A stretch of 64,000 nt of DNA from Flammula alnicola. Taxonomy: Eukaryota > Basidiomycota > Agaricomycetes > Agaricales > Strophariaceae. Under the pieces are notes generated by a model, which saw nothing but the letters and a program-made list of their open reading frames with translations, was not told where the DNA came from and ran no database searches. The position numbers were made by a program, and so were the translations under genes. The stretch is from the NCBI GenBank assembly GCA_015499995.1, contig JADNRV010000003.1, positions 1,054,001 through 1,118,000 on the forward strand, read 5' to 3'. Shown piece by piece: positions 46,364 to 56,597 of this stretch (position 1 is the first letter of the stretch; the number at the start of each line of letters is the position of its first letter).

Positions 46364-47399
46364 ATGTTGATCCAACTGTTGAAGTCGATCTTCAACCTCG
46401 TCTGCGGTTCCCCTGCAACAAGTACCACTCCCCCAGAAAAACCTCAGCAGGTAGATCATCAATACCCACCCCAAGGACAGCCATACCAATTTCAGCCCTC
46501 TTCTCCTCCAAAATGGTCTACCCCTCATGGCACAAAGATTCGCCAGGTTCGCAGTGCCGTTTATTTAATTTCAAAGTCAAGCGTTGTTAACCAAACTCGT
46601 CATCCAATTTAATGTAGGATGCAAACCAAATCAATCAAAGTAATGAATATTATGTTTCTCTTCGAGCACAGGCCAACGAACATGGAGATCAAATGGCAAA
46701 ATGCTTCCAAGAGAGTCACGACGCATACTCTGGTGGGAACGGTGCATTGGCCAAAGAATTATCAAACCAAGGAAAGGAACACCAGCGAAAGATGGAAGAC
46801 CTAAACAAGCAAGCCAGCGACATCATTTTTGTTGGTAAGTGTCGGCTGTCCCTGCATCCAGAATTTAGGCATCCGATATAATTTACGATTTTCATTTGCC
46901 AGAAAACAACAAGGTTTTTGGACTGCAAAATCCTTTGGGGGAGATGCTAACGTTAAACAGGACAGCAAACCCGGAGAAGTTGATCTTCATGGGCTCTACG
47001 TTAAAGAGGCAATATCTCGCGCTGATCAAGCCATTCAAAAGGCAAAGAGCGAAGGGCAACCCAGATCAATTTCATTGTCGGTTCGTGACAAGAGCAATAA
47101 AGTGTTGGCCGCTAATGCAATAGCTTTATCACAGGCAAAGGTCTCCACTCTCATGGCGGCGTTGCAAGATTAAACCAGCGATTGAGGAACTAATCCAGAA
47201 GTAAGTCATATAATTTTTTTTACAGATACTTGTTTCGACACCATTCATTTCTAGATATCAATTGACCACACAATTGGACCCCGACAATTCAGGCGTCTTG
47301 ATTGTCTTGCTTCAATCGCGACCAGGTGAGAGGGGTATGGGCGCCACCGAGATCTCGCGCCGCCTGGAACGTGACGAAGAAAGTTGCACCATCATGTAG
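46364..47399 (+). CDS. DUF1771-Smr domain protein
   Basis: Smr domains are often nucleases or RNA-binding; eukaryotic DUF1771-Smr proteins are linked to mRNA surveillance at stalled ribosomes. The N-terminus is a short hydrophobic stretch then Pro/Gln-rich. The DUF1771 helical part is ANEHGDQMAKCFQESHDAY to GKEHQRKMEDLNKQASDIIF. The Smr domain begins at GEVDLHGLYVKEAI (DLHG motif) and has the GKGLHSHGG loop, KPAIEELIQKYQL and a final LIVLLQ. A 11 nt exon (46903-46913) joins IIFV to DSKPGEVDLHG. Added bases are needed near 47057 (GQPQINFIVG) and 47174 (RLKPAIEEL). The TAG is at 47397-47399. Confidence 0.88.
46903..46913 (+). other. 11 nt micro-exon in the Smr gene
   Basis: AAAACAACAAG lies between TTGCCAG and GTTTTTGG. 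With the preceding G it encodes E-N-N-K, giving VENNKDSKPGEVDLHG. Skipping it would shift the frame. Confidence 0.7.
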
Positions 47400-47642
47400 T
47401 TTACGACTAGCCTCCAATACAGGACAATTGTTGGTATTCTGAAATGAGGGCTGTATGTACTCCTAGGTGCTTTACGGGTCGTGTAAGGATAAAGGCAACG
47501 CCAATCTCTCACGAGTTTTGTCTTATTCAAAGATTCAGAGGAGAAATATTTAGTGGTTTATTCTGAAGGTAATTAAAACAGAAAATGTCAGGCAAAAAAT
47601 CAAAGGATCAAAGGTATAGAAGGAAGGTAGAAGGCCAACATA

Positions 47643-48874
47643 TCAGATTTCAAGGCCAACAAGGACGAAAGCTGGATCAACTTGGAATGGAGGCTTAGTC
47701 ACCACTGTGCCCCCAACATACATGAGAGAATGAAGGAGACTCCCAAGATTAGGAGAAGAGCGTTCCAAGACGATTATGAGAGAAGTGCACCCCAAACTTT
47801 CGTCTGCAAGATCGAGCAGCGCGACAATGCTGAAAAATTAAATGAATGATTTTCAGCAAAAATGTAGTGAAAGTCGATGGCGGTCCTTGCCCACCTTTCA
47901 CGTAGACTGACGGACTCTGCACTCTTGCCATCAACGTAAAGCGTCTTCAATGTGCCAGGCAATTCCAACACGATGCCGTCAAAGTCTGCACCAAGGTTAG
48001 GTGCAGAAATGGAAACACTCTTGGCATAAGGAAGAGCTGACAATCCTTGGTGAGGGAAGATGGTCATCAAGAAGTCAAGGGCATCGTTCTTTCGAGTTTC
48101 ACTCATAATGGAGCTCCCACTGTCTTTGCTGTAATCACTGGAGTCATCAGGGGTCAAAGGCGGGGTTGAGATGATGGAACTATTCCTGCTTGGAATCTTT
48201 CGCGGAGAGCTGGCGGAATGGGAGAGGGGATAGTCAAACGAGGATTGAGTATGCTTGGTGTTGTTATGGTTAGAGATCGGCGAGGAGGGGGAGGAGGAAT
48301 ATCGGTGTATTGATAGGGAGAAGAAGACGCCGAACTGCCTGTCACACAGTTCGACGACCCTCGGTCTGGAGGGCATTTTGCTTTCGGTGCGTCAAAAGCG
48401 CCACTGTAGCCAAAGGAGATTAAGCGGTGAATATATTACAGCACAGTGTTTTACATACCCCAGGCCCTCCAGAGAACGTAGTAGAATAGTAGTACATGTC
48501 TTCGGTGCCCTGAAGGTGGCACACTGCAAGTACACTGGCTGATTGTCGAAAGTGAAAGCCCCATCCCCAACGGTTTGACGACCGTTGCTGAAATGGACGT
48601 GAGACGAATGCATTAACCATGCGAAAATGAGAAGGACGTACGCGGGGCAAAGACTAGATTTCTGATTTGATATATTGGACATTTGTGATAAAACATAAGC
48701 TGCCAACTTGGTATATTCGACGGGGAGTGGCTTTGAGCTTCTTGTGAGTAAAGGCAACGGAGAGAGAGACAAGAGGGCCTGCGAACAAATCGGAGCGATC
48801 GATGACCCATGACTAAGCGCTCCCTCGGCCTTTGCCGCAAACTTTCCACCGCCAAACCACTCACAAGAGCTCAT
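47643..48874 (-). CDS. oaz1: Ornithine decarboxylase antizyme
   Basis: Antizyme binds ornithine decarboxylase, sends it to the proteasome and limits polyamine uptake; its synthesis usually needs a polyamine-driven +1 ribosomal frameshift. The C-terminal domain is clear: TLKTLYVDGKSAESVSLRE, then after an intron SIVALLDLADESLGCTSLII, VLERSSPNLGSLLHSLMYVG and GTVVTKPPFQVDPAFVLVGL, with TGA at 47643-47645. The upstream exon 48459-48587 can be read as ASVLAVCHLQGTEDMYYYST and TFSGGPG, joined at 48403 to W-R-F-stop. A +1 shift at TTT-TGA then gives DAPKAKCPPDRGSS and ORF2. Another reading of the same exon (phase 2 from a GTACGT donor) is continuous and needs no shift. One added base is needed between about 48170 and 48300, and probably one near 48645. 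The start at 48874 (MSSCEWFGGGKFAA) is tentative. Confidence 0.82.
48392..48397 (-). promoter_or_regulatory. Candidate +1 programmed frameshift site TTT-TGA
   Basis: On the minus strand TTT (48397-48395) is followed by an in-frame TGA (48394-48392). Slipping one base forward reads GAC GCA CCG and continues in the ORF2 frame. UUU-UGA is the antizyme shift site known from nematodes. Confidence 0.5.
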
Positions 48875-49065
48875 CGTCGCACTACACAGCGCCCTCAACT
48901 CGGTGAGTAGCCCTCTTATTTCATGTCCCAGTAGCGCCTTCATCCATATCTGTCCATTCTGCTCGCGTCATGGACACCGTTTCTCAGAGATTCGGATGGA
49001 TGCCGCTATTGCACTTTGGATGACCTTGTGCTCACTCTTCCCCAGATTTCGCTCATCTCATCAAC

Positions 49066-49949
49066 ATGGCTGACGCTGCAAGAGGACGCGGAGGATTTGG
49101 ACGCGGACGGGGCGACAGAGGACGTGGTCGCAGGGGGCCTCGTCGCGGAGGACGCAAGGATGAGGAGAAAGAATGGTGAGTTGCCCATCTCATTGGTGTC
49201 TGCGCGGGCGTGTTCACCATTTGATAATAGGGTCCCCGTCACCAAACTCGGCCGTTTGGTAAAGGATGGTAAAATCAAATCGATGGAAGAAATCTACCTC
49301 TTCTCCCTCCCCGTCAAGGAGTACCAGATCATCGATTTCTTCCTCCCCAAACTCAAGGATGAAGTCATGAAGATCATGCCTGTGCAGAAGCAAACCCGCG
49401 CCGGTCAGCGCACCCGTTTCAAGGCATTCGTCGCCATTGGTGATTCTGAAGGACATGTCGGTCTCGGCGTCAAGTGCGCAAAGGAAGTCGCTACTGCCAT
49501 CCGCGGTGCCATCATTCTTGCCAAACTTTCCGTCATCCCTGTCCGAAGAGGTTATTGGGGCGCTGCCCTCGGTGAACCCCATACTGTGCCATCAAAAGTC
49601 AGCGGAAAGGTTGGCTCTGTCATGTGCCGTCTCATCCCCGCCCCACGAGGAACTGGTATCGTTGCTGCCCCTGCTTCTAAGCGCTTGTTGGAACTCGCCG
49701 GCGTCGAGGACGTGTACACACAATCGAAGGGTTCAACAGCGACTATGGGTAACTTCTTGAAAGCAACTTTCGCTGCAGTATGTGTTCCCATTTCATCTTA
49801 TGCTCTTTTATTCATTCCTTAATTCGACACAGATTACCAAAACTTACGCCTTCTTGACCCCTGATTTGTGGCGCGAGATACCCGTATCAAAATTCCCATA
49901 CGACGAGCATAGTGCTCATCTCCAGCTTGCCGGAAAGAAGGTGTACTAG
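49066..49949 (+). CDS. rps2: 40S ribosomal protein S2 (uS5)
   Basis: This protein of the small ribosomal subunit contributes to decoding accuracy. Exons are 49066-49175, 49231-49777 and 49833-49949. The N-terminus is the typical RGG-rich tail ([20 protein letters not shown]), then [20 protein letters not shown], the S5 fold ([40 protein letters not shown]) and the C-terminus [13 protein letters not shown]. Length is about 257 residues, as usual. The frame is clean. It lies head to head with the antizyme gene (starts 191 bp apart). Confidence 0.97.
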
Positions 49950-50436
49950 TTACTTTCTCTCGTCTTCGACACATTTGTTCTCGTCTAGCATCAATTCCAT
50001 TACATCTTTTACTCGAACTAGACGCGTGTAATGTACCCTCAACACCAATCTCTGTACAGTGCTTGTTGGTTCGTTTCGCGCTCTTGGTACTTTGGCGTTG
50101 TTGGTCCGAGTTTGCACCCGCGGAACACTTGTCTTTCTACATAACTGCAACAGATTTCTTGCTTTTCCTTGCATCGCCCACAGTCAAGCAGGCAGGCAAC
50201 ATAGTTCTGTCGCTCTAGGACCGCTAGGTCACCTGGAAATTTCGAACTTACACCTCTGGAACTAGACCATTATGGCAGCACGTTCCAATGAAAGTTTCTT
50301 ACAGATCGGTTATCCTGTATCAATTTCGTATTCAAGGTCCTCGAGCTTTTCCTGTGATACTTCTCCAGCCCATACACAGCGACTGCCGCTAGATTCTTAT
50401 TCCGCCCTTCCCTTGACTTGAAGAATCGACCAAGCT
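49950..50436 (+). other. Gap between RPS2 and an unknown gene
   Basis: The 487 bp hold the RPS2 3' end and the next upstream region. No RNA gene or motif was recognised. Confidence 0.4.
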
Positions 50437-52163
50437 ATGCATACAAAGGAGACCCCCCGTTGCCAACCCGGTGACGAGAATCTTTTTGCTATTCTTTAAC
50501 CTATTCTGACCTTCGCAGCAGGCCTGTATCCCTATGTCCTAATCCTACACCCAACTACCAGCAATGTAACACAGGCCATCTAATCACTACTCCGCGCGCT
50601 CTTCGTCGATTATCTGATCCAAGCAGCCCTCGTTCAGAGGGAACTGACCAATACTTCGCCCGTTCTGGTGCCCAGCCCTACCAGCAGATGCCCGCGAACG
50701 GCGGGGCCGCACCTGAGGCTCTACGGTCGCCATTAAATCATCACTCGCGACGCTGTGCCACTAGTGTCCGGTTAGACAGAGGCATTGAAAATGGGACAAC
50801 AGAACGAAAATTCGTCATTGACGACTCGAGCCTAGAAAGCCTTGGGTCCACGCCTTTGACAACCTATGCGACTAGTATTTCCGAAGATGGCCTTTCTTCC
50901 TTGTATGACTGTGCAGCTTTCGACTTTCCGGAGCCTCCGCCTATTGCTAGTCCAGTCATTCGACGCATGCGAAGTTCTCCCTGGTTTATGGACAACGACG
51001 ATAGCAATCCGCTTGAGGACTTACCTGACCCACACCGGAAATTAAGAATGGCCTTGGGTAAATACTCGCAATCTGGACATCGCTCTTCTTCTTCGCCTGA
51101 AAACGGGGCGGGCCTTGCATCCCAAGGGCAGCCAGTAACGCTGGACGGCCCCGAATCATCGGTCAGCAGTTTTTCTGGAAACGGATTAGAGACTCGTACG
51201 ATCATGGGAAGGTCATTTGGTCACACATCATGCTTCGACTTTCAGACAGAAAACATCGATTTGGAACTGGTTGGTGAAGCCTTACTTCGCTTGGATATGA
51301 ATGCCCCTTCACATCCCTCTATTAACTGTCAATTGAAGGAAGGCTCCTCGGCTTCCGATTTGTTGCAATGGTCGACATCACATAGAAGCACTCCAACTCA
51401 GTCTCCAATACCAGTGGCAACCTATAACCAATCCTGCACGACGCATATCGCTGGAACTCAGAAGGTCCTGCAAGATACATTTCCCACAGAAAGGCAAAAC
51501 ACACGTTCAGTTGGCCGTTTACCTCGTATTATTCGCAAAGTCGCTAGCATGAGATCAGACGCACAAAAGACTGATGCACCGCTCCCTCAGCTGGTATCCG
51601 GGCACGCTGGTCGGAAGTCTATACCCAAAGCTCGTTCTTTTCGATCAATACTCCAGTCTTCAGAAATCGACCGCGCTCGCCAGAGGACAGAGAAGTCCGG
51701 CGGAGAATCGTACCGACCTCCTAGCTGGCTACTGGCGAGTTCATCCCAAAGCATAACTCGGCCTGAATTCTCAACAGCGCAACTGACACATCTGCGGGAT
51801 TCGAAGCAGGCTCGCCCAAAACCAGAAAGAAACAAGGCTCAGTGTCAGCATTTCTCTGTTTCGTCGAGTAATGTGGGTCTTTCTGCATCTGATCCAGAAA
51901 GGAGCGGTTCTGCGAATGCAGGGGTATTGGCGGCTCCTTTCTTACATCGGCCATTTTGCAATTACGCTTCTAAGAAAGGGAGGTCTAACCAAGACCACCT
52001 CATGGCTCCAAGTTCCTTCATCGATATTAGTCCAGATCGAGAGGCGAGAGGCGAACCCAAAGGTGGCAAAAGAGAGCGGGTGAAGGACTTCATTGCAAGG
52101 GCAAGCACAGGAATCTTTGGATGGGGAAAACACTGGAGGAATAAACACTCTTCCATAAGGTAG
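50437..52163 (+). CDS. Ser-rich protein of unknown function
   Basis: The frame is open without a stop from about 50499 to the TAG at 52161-52163. An ATG at 50437 (MHTKETPRCQPGDENLFAIL) would join it if one base is added near 50497; otherwise the first in-frame ATG is 50688. The protein is about 570 residues, rich in Ser, Arg and Pro, with little predicted order. The end is basic (GEPKGGKRERVKDFIARAST then GIFGWGKHWRNKHSS), which may form an amphipathic helix. I do not recognise a family. Length and composition support a real gene in which the main coding part is one exon. Confidence 0.65.
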
Positions 52164-52170
52164 TGGCGTG

Positions 52171-52194
52171 TTTTGAACAGTCTTTTGAACAGTC
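52171..52194 (+). repeat. 12 bp tandem duplication
   Basis: TTTTGAACAGTC occurs twice in a row just after the stop of the unknown Ser-rich gene. Confidence 0.9.
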
Positions 52195-52424
52195 TTTTTG
52201 CGATAGACGAAATTGTTGTTTTGTATAGGCGGTTACCATATTTATGGATTTGTTTCAGAGTGAGGACCAATCCCAATGCGTGGTCTTCCAAGCCGTTCAG
52301 CTGGAAGAGGATGCTGACGAAGCTTTGCCTTTGCACAATCTGAGTTCCGGATAGCTGTGTTCCATGAATTGGGGTGGTAATTAATGCAGCTATAAAATAA
52401 ATAAACTTCCTACGATAAGTAGAA

Positions 52425-53090
52425 TCAAGGGTTTCCGCCCTGCGGAGGGTCTAGGGGAGGAGGCGATGGGCTTCCCCCATTTTTGTTAGCGGTCGATGCA
52501 GGACTCTGTGCAGGTGCTTGGGCTGCCTTTAATTCAGCCTCTAGTCGTTCCCGTGCACGGAAAACCTTGGATTGCAAATAATGTGATTGGTATGGTATGA
52601 CCTGCTTTCCTGGTGCAGGCTTAGCTGGCGGTGGGGGTGGGGAGTTGGCTTTGAATAGATGTTCGTAGTTCTTAAGGGGTCCATGAATGTCAATGAAGAA
52701 AGGCATTGCATGGATAGTTACTCACCTTCATGATTTGTTCCATGGGGTCTCCTCGTTTCACATTCAATATTAGCTGAGCTTCGTCCAAAGTCATCCGATG
52801 CAGCCTTGTCAGCTGATCCGTTGGAGAGCCCGAAGTTGCATGGCCCACTCCAGCCGCGTCATTCCCCATAGCAGCAGCCGGTGAGTGTTTTGCATCTTGA
52901 ACACGTATTGTTAGAGAGAGAAAATCATTTGAACATAGTCAACTCACTCTTCACTGCCTGTCTGCCTGCTTCCCAGAATGCTTTGCCCAAGATCCTCGTA
53001 CCAGTAAGGAGAATTTGCACAACGACTTTCGGGGAAGACTGGATGTGGAGTGGGTAAAATTTACATGAGTAAGTAAAGAGGACATACCAT
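52425..53090 (-). CDS. pam16: Pam16/Tim16, mitochondrial import motor subunit
   Basis: Pam16 is a J-like protein of the PAM motor that tethers and restrains Pam18 at the TIM23 channel on the matrix side. Exons are 53088-53090, 52948-53038, 52726-52895 and 52425-52670. The sequence runs M then SSPKVVVQILLTGTRILGKA, FWEAGRQAVKNAK, the degenerate J domain LTRLHRMTLDEAQLILNVKR then GDPMEQIMKNYEHLF (no HPD), and YLQSKVFRARERLEAELKAA, with a Pro/Ser tail. The length is about 169 residues. The first coding exon is the start codon alone, followed at once by GTATGT; exon 2 has no ATG. The frame is clean. It is head to head with the Rpa43 gene. Confidence 0.93.
53088..53090 (-). other. Start-codon-only coding exon of pam16
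   Basis: ATG is followed directly by GTATGT. The intron (53039-53087, 49 nt) ends CATCCAG before TCTTCCCCG, giving M-SSPKVVVQ, the usual Pam16 N-terminus. Confidence 0.75.
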
Positions 53091-53211
53091 TTGCTGTAGG
53101 GGAACCCGCGAACTTGAAGGTTAGAGTTAGAGGATATGAGCGAAGGTACAAAATTCGGCGTTCACGGCACGTGATCGCCTCCAAAATTTGAGCTCTTTCT
53201 TAACCACAACA
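53091..53211. promoter_or_regulatory. Bidirectional promoter of pam16 and rpa43 with CACGTGATC
   Basis: Only 121 bp separate the two divergent start codons. CACGTGATC at 53168-53176 contains the E-box bound by Cbf1-type bHLH factors. Confidence 0.5.
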
Positions 53212-54316
53212 ATGCCCTCTTCTCCGCAGAAGAAACGAAAGGAGTTTCAACCCAATATCTCACATCAGCCACCCTCGAAAAAGCTTAAAGAAACCCACGC
53301 CTCAGATGGCGAGTTTCAAGTCGTCAAAGCCTCTCTTGTCGTCTCTGTACCCCCAGTTTTCGCGGCGAACCCAAGGGCAGGTGTCGATGAAATGCTAGAT
53401 TCAATGATTATGAGGTAAATACAATGTTTCTTTCATTGCATGTGTGACATCGAGACAATAAAGTTGTTTTCAATCATGCTAGATATATTTCGTCCTTGCA
53501 AGGAGTTGTACTTTCGCATTCCAATTTGGCATTTATGAATAAGGCGGCAGTCATACAACGGGACTGTCCTTTTCTGGTCTGCAAGGTTGCCTTCGATGCT
53601 ACTGTATGGAGCCCTCGAGTGGGATGCAAACTTTGCAAGTCCCTCGCCTGATTATCTTGTATTTTATCGACGCTGACCTCAGACAATAAAGCGGGCAAGG
53701 TTAATTTGTGTTCGCCAGATCACATCTCTTTGCTCGTGCATCGGACGTTCAACGTGTCAATACCTCGGCAACATATTCCGACAGATACATGGGAATTCGA
53801 ATATGGTCCAGCTGAAAATGACCCGGACTTTGGGGCAATAGTGCATCAGGAAGAGGAAACAGCCGAGAACGAGAAAGGTGATGATCATGCGACGGGGGGG
53901 AAATGGGTACACAAAGTAACCGGGGAGACTCTAGGAGGTCAGACGGGATTTTTGGAATTTACAGTAATTGGGTATGTCCAAGCGCTTCCTGACCATGAAT
54001 ATTACTCACAGAAGGAACAAACAGCCTTACGGTAGCGAATGAAATGCTATCTCTCCTCGGCTCTCTGCAACCCGACCCTTTCTCTTCGCGCTATACAATT
54101 CATCATCCTACCAAAAGCCCGAAAGAAGCATACGAAAGTTCTGGGACAGAGGATAATGATGACTCGGATGCGGCATCAGAGTCTGACTCATCGCCCGAGT
54201 TGGAAAAGCAGGACGAGGAAAGTGATTCCGATACATTCCAGTCATTAGGGAAGAGAAAAGATTTGGCCCAAGTGAAGCGTGAAAAACCATCTATCAAGAA
54301 GAGAAAACAGGGATGA
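53212..54316 (+). CDS. rpa43: RNA polymerase I subunit Rpa43
   Basis: Rpa43 forms the stalk of RNA polymerase I with Rpa14 and contacts Rrn3 for rDNA initiation in the nucleolus. Exons are 53212-53414, 53484-53634, 53683-53971 and 54025-54316. Conserved blocks are KASLVVSVPPVFAANPRAGV, DEMLDSMIMRYISSLQGVVL, CKVAFDATVWSPRVG, KVNLCSPDHISLLVHRTFNV and SIPRQHIPTDTWEFEY. The C-terminus is acidic then basic (GKRKDLAQVKREKPSIKKRK), as expected. The intron at 53635-53682 is GC-AG. The frame is clean. Confidence 0.92.
53635..53682 (+). other. GC-AG intron in rpa43
   Basis: Donor GCAAGT and acceptor CCTCAG, 48 nt. Removal gives VGCKLYNKAGKVNLCSPDH. Confidence 0.8.
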
Positions 54317-54361
54317 AGCTATGTAGCTCTGTGGCTGTGTTATGTAGTTTAGTCTGACACC

Positions 54362-56299
54362 ATGACCACCAATCCATCTCACATCCTCATTGCTCGCAAT
54401 TCTCGTGGTCTTAATAACCCTGCTGCCTCTCTCAGTTCCCCCACGGAGACCCATGCTGCAGCTTCGGGAATATTCAGATCATCGGGTTCTCCCCCATGGC
54501 TATTTGAAGATTGTGAAACGGACGATATCGAATCCGAGCTCAGTGGCACTGAAGAAGACGAAGCTATTGAAATAGACGAGACTTTTACAAAGAACTGCAG
54601 GTTCCCTGGAACAGTAAAGATCGTGGTTGAGAGCACAACCTTCTGGTTCGTCGTCAAATTCTATACAGTTTGAGGCCTTCAACGACTCTCACTTCCCCTT
54701 CCGTCCTTTACAGGGCCCACAAAGAGATCCTTTTCTTCGCTTCTCCGTTCTTTGAAGCTGCTTTGAGCGGCAATTGGTCCGAAACAGGTCGCCCTCAGTC
54801 TATGTCGTCTGTCATCACAGTGTCTCAGTCGCAATCTGAGAAAACTGCAAGCAGCCCCCGCGAAACGTCTAAAGACATGAAGTTTGTCACTGTCAACCCG
54901 GACATTGATTCTGAGGACTTGGAAGTAGTTATCGAATACAACTCTGCGAAGACGGAGAGCGACAGTTCCGATCAAGAGTTGCCCAGCGCCGAGAAAGCTA
55001 GAGAACGAGATGTCAGTTTAGCTAAACTTCAGGGGCTCAATCAACATTCTGGCGAAGCAGGCTCGAACACATCCCGAACACGTAGAGACGGTCTTTCGTC
55101 GTCAGCACCGTTGGGAAAGCCAGCGAATGCACAAGCCATTGTTCGTCGAAACAAGAAGAATGGTCCTGACGCTGTTATTGTCCTCAAAGAAGAAAAGGTT
55201 CGCTCATTCTTCGCTCTCTTTGTCGTAGGTCTAGAAAAAAATTTCTACAACTTTCTAGGCAGGCACTTTTCACGATTTTCTTAAATTCATATACCCTCAG
55301 TGAGCTCCTACGACAATCTTTAGCCTGATATTATCGCTAAATACGAATACGCAGAATGGAATGCACGATTACTTGGAATAATGTCGCGAGTCTCATGAAC
55401 ATCTCGCATAAACTTTCTGTTCCTTCGTTGCAAAAGGAATGCCTCACGTTCCTTCTTACCCATGCTGCTGGCAAGCCCATAAAAGCCATGCGGATCGCTG
55501 AGCTCTTTCAGGAAGAGGAACTCTATCGTGAATCAAGTCGCTTTGTTTTGGACAATCCAGGTGGTTGGACTGAACAAGAGTTGAATACCCTAACTCAAGA
55601 AACCTTACTCAAGTTAGAAAAGCGGTATGTTTTCTGTTGTCTTGGGATCTTCTTTCTTAATTCCTGTCGTCCAGGCGTAATTGGTTTTTAGAGCGAGTCC
55701 TCAAGCTAGGGTTGACAATGATTGCAAAGAATATCAATGTGTAAGCACAATCCTATTTCAGCCCAGTAGTTTCAGCTGACTATCTCCAGTGTCCCACTTG
55801 CCCAGATTCTTCTGTTTGTGCTCGGCTCCTGGAAGAAAAGTGGCGGCAGGCCTACCATGCAGTCTTCCGCTTTGGCATGTTGCTCAATTCATTACTTTTC
55901 AATCTTTCCTAATATAAGCAATTTATTCTTTAGGTCCTCCGCAGCCATCAATGGTCTTCCGCTATTTGCGAATGCTTGAGGGTGTAAGTCCTGCACTCGC
56001 ATTGACGCAAACAGCTTGTCAAGCAAGTGCAAAAGCCTTCGTCGCAACATGTAAGTTATCAATAGTATATGGAGGCCACTGCTGACCTCTCTAAACTTAC
56101 TTTCCCATTAGTGTTTGACAGGATGTTCTCTTTGGGTGTTCGCGGAAGTGGTATTGATGCCCCTCCCTTAGGCGGTCGTGCTGCTGTCACTGCAGCCGCC
56201 GCTACTGTGAATGGACCCCGGCGCCACTTTTTATATTGTACGCTAAAACCAGACTCAACCCACAAAAGCAAAGGAAAGAAGTCGAGAGAACAGGGATAA
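54362..56299 (+). CDS. BTB/POZ domain protein conserved in agarics
   Basis: BTB domains mediate dimerisation and often link substrates to Cul3 ligases. The N-terminus is Ser-rich and acidic. The BTB fold starts at FPGTVKIVVESTTFW and continues after an intron as AHKEILFFASPFFEAALSGN (typical HK and FF positions). A long insert follows, then GPDAVIVLKEEK, AGTFHDFLKFIYPQ, the helical block LMNISHKLSVPSLQKECLTF, and a C-terminal extension with a CPTCPDSSVC motif that may bind zinc. FRYLRMLEGVSPALAL and LFDRMFSLGVRG come before the stop at 56297-56299. One added base is needed near 55728 (IAKEYQC). The intron at 55875-55933 is GC-AG. The specific role is unknown. Confidence 0.82.
55875..55933 (+). 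other. GC-AG intron in the BTB gene
   Basis: Donor GCATGT and acceptor TCTTTAG, 59 nt. Removal gives AVFRFGPPQPSMVFRYLRML. Confidence 0.75.
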
Positions 56300-56597
56300 T
56301 AGTCAGCGATCATTCACATCTCGTAGCCACCTATACTTGTAACTCGTTGTCATATGCACAATTCACTGACTTGTTTAACTGTCAGTTCTTAGTCCCCAAC
56401 TGTTGAGGTAATCTGAACTCTGACGCGACGCTCCGGAAAGAAAGTATGTGACATTCCTAGAGTACATCTGTCGCAGACATGAAGGGGTATGTATGAAAGA
56501 ATGAAATAAAGATGACCTGTTAAATAACGAAGTCCGCAAGGGATAAACGATGAAGAGTAACACAAATCTAGAAGAAAGGGGTATGCTTGTCGAAGGC

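Noticed and set aside
46922..46958. Reading through the intron after the Smr micro-exon as coding
   Set aside because: The reading FGLQNPLGEMLTLN leads out of the Smr frame; splicing to GACAGCAAACCC restores the DLHG domain.
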